Source: JBMNQS01 sp050944255
Lineage (GTDB): Bacteria; Bacillota; Clostridia; Christensenellales; Maliibacteriaceae
Assembly (NCBI GenBank): GCA_050944255.1
Contig: JBMNQS010000042.1
Coordinates: forward strand, 1 to 18,769
DNA: 18,769 nt
Reading direction: 5' to 3'
A program made the translations under genes and the position numbers. The notes under the pieces are model-generated. The model searched no databases, was not told the DNA's origin, and was given only the letters and a program-made list of their open reading frames with translations. Positions 1-5,528 of this stretch are shown here, in pieces (the first letter of the stretch is position 1; each line of letters opens with the position of its first letter).

Positions 1-29
1 TAGAACCTTTTCTGGAAGAAAAGGTTCTA
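1..29. repeat. 13-bp perfect palindrome (hairpin) at the window edge
   Basis: Positions 1-13 (TAGAACCTTTTCT) are the exact reverse complement of 17-29, with a 3-base loop. The stem contains its own A and T runs, so it could end transcription of a gene to the left of the window on either strand. No clear U tract follows the stem, so terminator function is only inferred. It may instead belong to the same intergenic repeat as the hairpins at 143-207. Confidence 0.6.
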
Positions 30-142
30 AGGACTCCAAAAGACTTTTATACGCTTCGCGGCAGGAATATTTGGTTCTATCCTCTAATTTATTTTAGTAC
101 AGCCCCGGAAATGGCCGCTTGCGGGCATTTCTATAAATGGGT

Positions 143-207
143 CCAGGGACGATGGTCCCTGGCGGATTCCAAAGGCGGAGCCTTGGCGGGTCCGGGCAGC
201 GCCCGGA
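143..207. repeat. Run of three short hairpins, probable dispersed intergenic element
   Basis: Three hairpins follow one another: CCAGGGAC (143-150) with GTCCCTGG (155-162); CCAAAGGC (169-176) with GCCTTGG (180-186), one bulged A; and TCCGGGC (191-197) with GCCCGGA (201-207). Short G-rich linkers (GGCGGATT and CGGG) separate them. The layout resembles multi-hairpin intergenic repeats known from many clostridial genomes; that resemblance is from memory and unverified. It sits 43 bases before a start codon, so it could also act in the 5' leader of the decarboxylase gene. Confidence 0.5.
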
Positions 208-249
208 GAGTTTAAGATCATTCAAAAACCCTGAAAGAGAGGTTCACAC

Positions 250-1668
250 ATGGACGGCACGCCGGTACTGGATATGCTGTTGGCTTACGAGCGCAGGCAG
301 GACGTCCGCTTCCACATGCCCGGCCATAAGGGCAGGGCGTTGCCGGAGAGCTGGCGCGACGTGGTGCGTCTGGATGTGACGGAACTTGACGTCACCGACG
401 ACCTGCGGCGGCCGAAGGGCGCGTTTTTGCAGGCCCAGGCATTGGCGGCGGCGTACTTTTCATGTGCGGAAACCTTCTTTCTGACCGGCGGGTCCTCCAG
501 CGGTATTGCGGCGATGGTACTGGGCCTTCTGTCTCCGGGCGATGAGATGATCGTGCCCAGGGATGCTCACCGCTGCGTGTCCGACGCGCTGATTTTATCG
601 GGCGCAAACCCCGTATGGATCATGCCGGAAGCGGACGAGGGCGAGCGGCTCTACGCCTGCGTGACGCCACAGCAGGTTCAAGGCGCGCTTCAGGCCCATC
701 CGCAGGCCAAGGCGGTGCTGCTGGCGGCGCCGGACTATTACGGGCGGATGCCGGACGTGCGGGAAATTGCCCGGGTTACCCACGAAAGCGGGGCGCTGCT
801 GTTGGTGGACAGCGCTCACGGGGCGCATCTGGGCGCCTGCCCGGCGGTGCCGCCCTCGGTGGGGACGCTGGGCGCCGACGCGTGGGTGGCCGGCGCCCAC
901 AAGACCATGGGCGCGCTGACCGGCAGCGCGTTTCTGAATGTAAACTCCGGCATCGAGGCCGAACGCATCGCCCGGGCCATCCGCCTTGTGGAGACGTCCA
1001 GCCCGTCGTTTCTGATGGCAGCGTCCCTTGACTGGACCCGGGCCTATTTTCAGCACAGTGGCCGGGAGCAGGTGGATGCGCTGGCCAGGCAGTGCCAGAG
1101 CGTCAACCGCCATGTGAGCGCGGCGGGCATTTTATGCCCCCAGCAGGACTGGAAGCGCAGGGGCCTTTGCTTTGATATCGACGATACGCGCCTGGTGTTT
1201 GACGTGGCCGCCAGCGGTATAGCCGGCTCCATGGCGGCGGACGTGCTTTCCGCAGGCGGCATACAGGTGGAGTTTTTCGATGAACGGCGCATCGTGTGCC
1301 TGACCAGCGTGCACAATTCCAGGTACGATTTTGAGCGGTTGGAGAACGCCATGGAGGCGCTGGCGCGGGCGTCCAGGCTGTTCGAACCCATAGAGACGGC
1401 CGGAGCCATGATCGCGGCGCTTCCACAGGTAGCGATACCGATGCGGGAGGCATGGTTTGCAAACAAAGTCAGCATGCCCCTGGCCGAGGCGGAAGGCCGG
1501 GTCGCCGCGGAGGCGGCGGGGCTTTATCCGCCGGGTATACCGGTAGTGGTGCCGGGTGAAATCATCGAGGCAGGGCACATTGAAATCCTTGAAAAAGCCT
1601 GGCAGGAAGGCGTTTGCTTCGGTATTTCCGACGGGCTGCCGGTGATTGTGGAGGAGGGGAAATCATAA
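250..1668 (+). CDS. Orn/Lys/Arg decarboxylase family protein (YaaO/SpeA-like, PLP-dependent)
   Basis: A fold-type I PLP enzyme of 472 residues, the usual length of the short, non-wing decarboxylases such as YaaO and SpeA. The N-terminus carries the family signature RFHMPGHKG. The probable cofactor lysine is Lys218 in AGAHKTMGALTGSAFLN, and the Asp that pairs with the pyridine nitrogen is D187 in LLVDSAHGAH. A glycine-rich phosphate loop (LTGGSSSG) follows near residue 80. It is likely to decarboxylate arginine, lysine or ornithine in the cytoplasm to give agmatine, cadaverine or putrescine; the substrate cannot be read from the sequence. The start is ATG 250, preceded by a GAGAGG ribosome site. 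It lies 2 bases upstream of tmk, the conserved Firmicute order. Family assignment is firm, the substrate is open. Confidence 0.9.
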   Translation: MDGTPVLDMLLAYERRQDVRFHMPGHKGRALPESWRDVVRLDVTELDVTDDLRRPKGAFLQAQALAAAYFSCAETFFLTGGSSSGIAAMVLGLLSPGDEMIVPRDAHRCVSDALILSGANPVWIMPEADEGERLYACVTPQQVQGALQAHPQAKAVLLAAPDYYGRMPDVREIARVTHESGALLLVDSAHGAHLGACPAVPPSVGTLGADAWVAGAHKTMGALTGSAFLNVNSGIEAERIARAIRLVETSSPSFLMAASLDWTRAYFQHSGREQVDALARQCQSVNRHVSAAGILCPQQDWKRRGLCFDIDDTRLVFDVAASGIAGSMAADVLSAGGIQVEFFDERRIVCLTSVHNSRYDFERLENAMEALARASRLFEPIETAGAMIAALPQVAIPMREAWFANKVSMPLAEAEGRVAAEAAGLYPPGIPVVVPGEIIEAGHIEILEKAWQEGVCFGISDGLPVIVEEGKS

Positions 1669-1670
1669 CC

Positions 1671-2288
1671 ATGGGTAGAGGCCTGTTCATCACCTTCGAG
1701 GGTCAGGATGGATCGGGAAAGAGCACCCAGATCGCGATGCTGGCGGATTGGTTGACCATAGAGGGCCATGAAGTTTACAATACCCGCGAGCCGGGCGGAA
1801 CGCCTGTCGGCGAGGCGATACGAGATATTCTGCTGGACCCGGCACATAGGGGTATGACGGCCCAGTGCGAGGCGCTGCTGTACGCGGCGGCCAGGGCGCA
1901 GATTGTCCGCGAGAAAATTGTTCCGGCGCTGGAGGCGGGACGGATGGTTCTTTGCGACCGGTTCATACACTCGTCCCTGGCGTATCAGGGGTACGGCCGG
2001 GAGCTGGGCGAGGAGGCGGTTCTTTCCATCAACCGGCCGGCGCTTGCGGGCCTCTGGCCGGATTTGACGTTCTATTTTTCCATGGAGCCGCACCAGGGGC
2101 TCGACCGTGTGAAGGGCCGCGGGCTTGACCGGCTGGAAAGCGAGAACGGCGACTTCCATGAGCGGGTCCGCCGGGGGTTCATGACCCTTGCGCAAAGGGA
2201 CGAAAAAATTGTGTCCGTCGACGCCGGTCTGTCCAGGGAGGAAATCGCCAGGACCATCCGCCGGCATGTTAAAAGATTGATGGATTGA
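1671..2288 (+). CDS. tmk: Thymidylate kinase (dTMP kinase)
   Basis: A 205-residue cytoplasmic kinase that phosphorylates dTMP to dTDP with ATP, an essential step of dTTP supply. The P-loop is FEGQDGSGKST (residues 8-18). The substrate-binding DR motif is in CDRFIHSSLAYQGYGRELG, and the lid region has GRGLDRLE. Length matches the family (about 200-215). The ATG at 1671 is chosen because it follows a GGAGGGG ribosome site and places the P-loop at the usual distance; an in-frame start at 1614 would add 19 residues overlapping the previous gene. Translation is probably coupled to the decarboxylase gene, which ends 2 bases earlier. The neighbours darA and holB match the conserved Firmicute cluster. 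Confidence 0.97.
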   Translation: MGRGLFITFEGQDGSGKSTQIAMLADWLTIEGHEVYNTREPGGTPVGEAIRDILLDPAHRGMTAQCEALLYAAARAQIVREKIVPALEAGRMVLCDRFIHSSLAYQGYGRELGEEAVLSINRPALAGLWPDLTFYFSMEPHQGLDRVKGRGLDRLESENGDFHERVRRGFMTLAQRDEKIVSVDAGLSREEIARTIRRHVKRLMD

Positions 2289-2292
2289 TTCT

Positions 2293-2321
2293 TTGACGTA
2301 CCGCTTGTTTTCAGATATAAT
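2293..2321 (+). promoter_or_regulatory. SigmaA-type promoter for darA-holB-ricT
   Basis: TTGACG at 2293-2298 and a perfect TATAAT at 2316-2321 are 17 bases apart, a near-consensus housekeeping promoter. It starts 5 bases after the tmk stop codon. The expected transcript start is near 2328, giving a 40-base leader for darA. It lets the three downstream genes be expressed apart from the decarboxylase-tmk pair. Confidence 0.8.
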
Positions 2322-2328
2322 GAAAACG

Positions 2329-2361
2329 AGCCTAAACGTCAATATTAAGCGTTAGGAGGCT
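2329..2361 (+). promoter_or_regulatory. Leader hairpin overlapping the darA ribosome binding site
   Basis: CCTAAACG (2331-2338) can pair with CGTTAGG (2350-2356) with one bulge, and AGCCTAA (2329-2335) is also complementary to part of TTAGGAGGCT. The 3' arm contains the start of the TTAGGAGG Shine-Dalgarno sequence of darA. The structure would occlude ribosome access unless opened. The stem is short and its regulatory use is inference. Confidence 0.35.
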
Positions 2362-2367
2362 AAAATT

Positions 2368-2697
2368 ATGAAGCTGTTGATAGCCATCGTGCAGGATGAG
2401 GACAGTCAGAAACTGATGAACGCACTGACGAAGGAAAAGTACTCCGTGACCAAGCTGGCCACCACCGGCGGATTCCTTCGTGTCGGCAATACAACGATGA
2501 TCATGGGCGTCGAGGACGACAAGGTAGAAGATGCCATCCATATCATCGAGAGCGTCTGCAAATCCAGATCGCAGATGGTGCCCGGCCCTTCGCCCATCAC
2601 CGGTACCATGGGGACGTTCATTCCGTATCCCATCGAGGTCACCGTGGGCGGCGCCACCGTGTTTGTGCTGGATGTGGAGCAGTTCCGCAAAGTCTGA
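2368..2697 (+). CDS. darA: DarA (YaaQ/PstA), cyclic di-AMP receptor, PII-like
   Basis: A 109-residue PII-like trimeric protein, the normal family length. The diagnostic stretch TTGGFLRVGNTT lies at about residues 32-43, and the C-terminal strand region ends in FVLDVEQF. In Bacillus, Listeria and Staphylococcus, DarA binds c-di-AMP; its downstream partner is not established. It is soluble and lacks the long T-loop of classical PII proteins. The ribosome site is TAGGAGG, 8 bases before ATG 2368. Its stop overlaps the holB start by one base (TGATG), so the two are translationally coupled. Many Firmicutes have yaaR between yaaQ and holB; it is absent here. Confidence 0.95.
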   Translation: MKLLIAIVQDEDSQKLMNALTKEKYSVTKLATTGGFLRVGNTTMIMGVEDDKVEDAIHIIESVCKSRSQMVPGPSPITGTMGTFIPYPIEVTVGGATVFVLDVEQFRKV

Positions 2698-3617
2698 TGA
2701 TGAAGATGAAGACCCACGCTGTCATCCTGTCCGGCGATCACACCGCCGGACAAAACTATGCAAAAAATCTGATCGCCGAAAGGCTGTGCGGCGGCGCGGC
2801 GGCGCCGTGCGGGACATGCCCGGTATGCAGGCGCGTGATGACCCTGCGGCATCCGGATGTGCACCTGATCGCGCCCCAGGGGACAAGCATCGGCGTGGAC
2901 GCCATCAGAAGCCTGATCGCCGAGGCGGCGGTCCGCCCGTTTGAGGCTGCGGAAAAGGCCTTTATCATCGCGGCGGCCGGCGCCATGACGGTGCAGGCGC
3001 AAAACGCGCTTTTAAAGACGCTGGAGGAGCCGCCGGCCAACACGACATTCTATCTGGTAACGGACGCGCCGCAGAAACTGCTGGCGACGATTACCTCCAG
3101 GTGTCAGCATGTGCGGGTGCCCGCCATGACGGACGAGGAGATCATAGAGAGGTTGCGGGAGGACGGCGTCGGCGCCCAAAATGCTGCGTACGCCGCCTAT
3201 TTCGGCGGCGGCTCGCTGGAGAAGGCCAGAGAGCTCTCCAGGAGTGAGAATTTCTTTTTAAACGGGGAAGAGGCCCTTGATGCGCTGGCCGACGCGCTGC
3301 AGGGCGATTACCAGGATGTGCAGAAACTGTCCTCGCTCATTGGACCTGGCAGGGACAGTGCCAGAGCTGCGGCGCTCTGGTGGCAGGCGGCCCTCTTTCA
3401 GATTTACAGATGGCAGAGCGGAGATGCCTCATACGCGTTTGAAATGCCGGGAGCTTTGACAAGGGCGGGAGAAAAAATGGGCGCCGGCGGCGCGCACCGC
3501 CTCCTTTCGGAGCTTCAATTATTTTTCCGCCGGCTGGACAGCAACGTGGTGGTTGCGCTGGCGGCGGACGGATGGCTCAACACCTTACTGAAGGAGAAAG
3601 ATAGATGGCAGAGGTAA
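2697..3617 (+). CDS. holB: DNA polymerase III delta' subunit (clamp loader)
   Basis: A 306-residue AAA+ clamp-loader subunit that helps load the beta clamp at the replication fork. The four zinc cysteines C31, C38, C41 and C44 are present (CGTCPVC). The Walker A region is degenerate (SGDHTAGQN), as expected for delta', which does not hydrolyse ATP. Conserved family motifs follow: NALLKTLEEPP near residue 105 and the SRC motif in TITSRCQ near 130. Start is ATG 2697, overlapping the darA stop; ATG 2700 is an equally good in-frame alternative. Somewhat shorter than the common 320-330 residues. The 3' end overlaps ricT by 13 bases. The acidic C-terminus seen in some orthologues is not present. 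Confidence 0.92.
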   Translation: MMKMKTHAVILSGDHTAGQNYAKNLIAERLCGGAAAPCGTCPVCRRVMTLRHPDVHLIAPQGTSIGVDAIRSLIAEAAVRPFEAAEKAFIIAAAGAMTVQAQNALLKTLEEPPANTTFYLVTDAPQKLLATITSRCQHVRVPAMTDEEIIERLREDGVGAQNAAYAAYFGGGSLEKARELSRSENFFLNGEEALDALADALQGDYQDVQKLSSLIGPGRDSARAAALWWQAALFQIYRWQSGDASYAFEMPGALTRAGEKMGAGGAHRLLSELQLFFRRLDSNVVVALAADGWLNTLLKEKDRWQR

Positions 3618-4873
3618 TCGGTGTCCGTTTTCGAAAGACGGGCAAGATATATTATTTCGACCCCAGCGGCCTGGAGCTTGAAGAGGGCTGGGTGGTGGTC
3701 GAGACGGCGCAGGGAACCGAGTGCGCCGAACTTGTGATGAAAAAGCGGCAGGTGCCCGACGAACAGATCACCGCGCCGCTGAAAAAAGTACTGCGCCAGG
3801 CGACCCGTGAGGATGAGGAGCGCATGGCCGAGCGCGAGAAAAAACAGGTGGAAGCCATGCGCGTTTGCCAGGAGAAGATCGCGGCGCACGGCCTTGAGAT
3901 GAAGCTGATCGATGTGGAGATATCCTTCGACGGCTCCAAGATGGTGTTTTACTTCACCGCCGACGGGCGCGTGGATTTCAGGGAACTGGTGAAGGACCTG
4001 GCGCGGGCGTTCCGCACGCGCATCGAGCTTCGGCAGATCGGCGTGCGCGATGAGGCCAAGATGATGGGCGGTTTGGGTCCCTGCGGCAGGGAGTGCTGCT
4101 GCAGGGCGTACCTGAAGGAGTTCCAGCCGGTATCCATCCGCATGGCCAAGGAACAGAATCTGTCGCTGAATCCCACGAAGATTTCCGGGCTGTGCGGCAG
4201 GCTGATGTGCTGTTTGAAGTACGAACAAAGCACCTATGAGGCGGCCAGGAAGAAAATGCCCAAGCCGGGTAAGGAGATACAGACGCCCGACGGGATGGGG
4301 CTGCTTTTGGAAAACAACCTGCTTCGTGAAACCTGCAAGGTGCGCGTGGCGCTGCCGGACGGACTGATTGAAATAAGGACGTATCCGCTGGAGGATATAC
4401 AGCGCAGCATACAGGGATTGCCGCCCATCGACCGTACGAAGCCTACGCTGGAGGAGATGCCCGAGGTCACCCTCAGAAGCGAACGCAATGGCAGGGCGGG
4501 CGGCTATGAGACAAAGGGGCAGCCGGGCGCGCGGCCCCAGCGTTCGCCCAGGGTCAACCACGTGCAGCGCAGGGATGGCGGTGAGCAGGAGCGCCAGAAT
4601 GTGGACGCGTCGGCGACGGGTAAGGCGCAGGGCCGCGGCGCAGAGCGCCAGCAAAACGCCAATCGCCAGCAAAGTGCGGGCGGCCGCAGGCCGCCGGCGG
4701 AGGGCAAGCAGCAGGGCCAGAGCAAGCAGCAAGGCCAGCAGAGCAAGCAGAGCCAGGGCGGCGAGCACAGCGGACAAAGCAAGGCGCGCAGGCGCAGGGG
4801 CAGCCGCGGCGGCCGCGGCAGGGGCCGTGGCAAAACCCCGGGCGCAAACGGCGGACAGCGGCCGGCGAATTAA
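3605..4873 (+). CDS. ricT: RicT/YaaT, PSP1-domain Fe-S protein, with long RGG-like C-terminal extension
   Basis: The first about 285 residues match the PSP1 family member YaaT/RicT. With RicA and RicF it forms a complex that steers RNase Y and affects biofilm, competence and sporulation phosphorelay in Bacillus. Conserved cysteines cluster in GPCGRECCCRAYL (C160, C164-C166) and GLCGRLMCCLKYE (C197, C202, C203), consistent with [4Fe-4S] ligands shared in that complex. Family proteins are usually about 275 residues; this one has 422. The extra tail (about 290-422) is low-complexity, rich in Q, G, S and K, and ends in an Arg/Gly tract (RRRRGSRGGRGRGRGK). Start ATG 3605 has an AAGGAG site inside the end of holB. 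The tail is probably disordered and may bind RNA. Confidence 0.9.
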   Translation: MAEVIGVRFRKTGKIYYFDPSGLELEEGWVVVETAQGTECAELVMKKRQVPDEQITAPLKKVLRQATREDEERMAEREKKQVEAMRVCQEKIAAHGLEMKLIDVEISFDGSKMVFYFTADGRVDFRELVKDLARAFRTRIELRQIGVRDEAKMMGGLGPCGRECCCRAYLKEFQPVSIRMAKEQNLSLNPTKISGLCGRLMCCLKYEQSTYEAARKKMPKPGKEIQTPDGMGLLLENNLLRETCKVRVALPDGLIEIRTYPLEDIQRSIQGLPPIDRTKPTLEEMPEVTLRSERNGRAGGYETKGQPGARPQRSPRVNHVQRRDGGEQERQNVDASATGKAQGRGAERQQNANRQQSAGGRRPPAEGKQQGQSKQQGQQSKQSQGGEHSGQSKARRRRGSRGGRGRGRGKTPGANGGQRPAN

Positions 4874-4930
4874 CCTTGATACAGTTAGCTTTGGACAACC
4901 AGATTGGCCGTGAAAAACATGCGATTTTTC

Positions 4931-4959
4931 TTGCAGAATACAGGCGGTTGTGGTAAAAT
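4931..4959 (+). promoter_or_regulatory. Extended -10 promoter for the ferredoxin gene
   Basis: TTGCAG (4931-4936) and TAAAAT (4954-4959) are separated by 17 bases, with a TGG extended -10 element immediately upstream of TAAAAT. The expected start near 4966 gives a 41-base leader before ATG 5007. It lies 57 bases after the ricT stop, with no obvious terminator between. Confidence 0.7.
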
Positions 4960-5006
4960 TGCGGAAGATTGGCGGAAACCGTCAAATAACAGGAGGTCGA
5001 AATTTT

Positions 5007-5177
5007 ATGGCGTATAAAATCACGGACGAATGCATCAGTTGTGGAGCCTGTGAACCCGAATGCCCAGTCAATGCCATTTCCCTGGGTGATGCGATCTATG
5101 TGATCGATCCGGACACCTGCATCGATTGCGGCGCTTGCCAGGATGTTTGCCCGGTGGACGCTCCTCAGGCCGACTAA
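5007..5177 (+). CDS. 2[4Fe-4S] ferredoxin, clostridial type
   Basis: A 56-residue soluble electron carrier, the standard clostridial ferredoxin size. Two CxxCxxCxxxCP motifs are visible: CISCGACEPECP and CIDCGACQDVCP, each supplying ligands for the two cubane clusters by the usual cross-arrangement. Such proteins carry low-potential electrons between pyruvate:ferredoxin oxidoreductase, hydrogenases and similar enzymes in anaerobes. The start is ATG 5007 because an AGGAGG site precedes it by 11 bases; an in-frame GTG at 4950 would add 19 unlikely residues and overlap the promoter. It has its own promoter and terminator, so it is monocistronic. Its presence supports an anaerobic host. Confidence 0.95.
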   Translation: MAYKITDECISCGACEPECPVNAISLGDAIYVIDPDTCIDCGACQDVCPVDAPQAD

Positions 5178-5203
5178 TCGTTGAAGAAACATATACACGA
5201 GAT

Positions 5204-5236
5204 AAAGACGCGGACGTTTTCGTCCCGCGTCTTTTT
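5204..5236 (+). terminator. Rho-independent terminator of the ferredoxin gene
   Basis: GACGCGGACG (5207-5216) pairs with CGTCCCGCGTC (5221-5231) with one bulged C and a TTTT loop, followed by TTTTT. An AAA before the stem extends the pairing. It ends 59 bases after the ferredoxin stop. Confidence 0.9.
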
Positions 5237-5283
5237 GCGCGCCGTGGCCCGGCAGTTCCCCCTGCGGCAGTTGATGCCCGGAG

Positions 5284-5307
5284 GCCTGAAAATACAGCGT
5301 TTCAGGC
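5284..5307. repeat. Intergenic hairpin of unknown role
   Basis: GCCTGAAA (5284-5291) and TTTCAGGC (5300-5307) form a perfect 8-bp stem with an 8-base loop. A second small stem follows at about 5330-5346 (GCCGT with ACGGC). Both lie upstream of the promoter at 5434-5442, so they are not in its leader. Nothing else is recognised between 5237 and 5390. Confidence 0.4.
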
Positions 5308-5390
5308 GCTTGCAAGATCGTTATGAAAGCCGTTTGCTTTTGACGGCAAGCCCTTGAAATGTATCCTCCAAGTAAAAAAGTTGCAAATTC

Positions 5391-5407
5391 TGTAATACTT
5401 TCGTAAA
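5391..5407 (+). promoter_or_regulatory. Candidate WalR (YycF) box upstream of the SpoIID-domain gene
   Basis: The sequence TGTAAT-ACTTT-CGTAAA is a direct repeat with 5-base spacing. The published Bacillus/Staphylococcus WalR consensus is TGTWAH-N5-TGTWAH; this site differs at one base. It sits about 42-58 bases before the expected transcript start of a cell-wall gene, a normal activator position, and the promoter below it has no good -35. A close relative occurs at 8498-8514 before the second wall gene. The regulator itself is not in the window. Confidence 0.5.
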
Positions 5408-5433
5408 AAACCGTCGCGTTATTTAGAAATATA

Positions 5434-5442
5434 TGGTATACT
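5434..5442 (+). promoter_or_regulatory. Extended -10 promoter for the SpoIID-domain gene
   Basis: TGG followed by TATACT (5437-5442) is a good extended -10 element. The bases 17 upstream do not resemble TTGACA, consistent with an activated promoter. Expected start is near 5449, giving an 80-base leader before the GTG start at 5529. Confidence 0.55.
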
Positions 5443-5528
5443 ATCCCGAAAAGACGCCATTTATGTGGGTTCTTTATGCAGTTTTACCAGATTTTGGGAT
5501 AGAATGATGCAGCTGGAGGATAGGTGCG

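Noticed and set aside
3515..4777. Very long minus-strand frame opposite ricT
   Set aside because: It is a compositional shadow of GC-rich codons. The plus-strand protein has clear RicT motifs and the minus product is Leu/Arg/Ala low-complexity.
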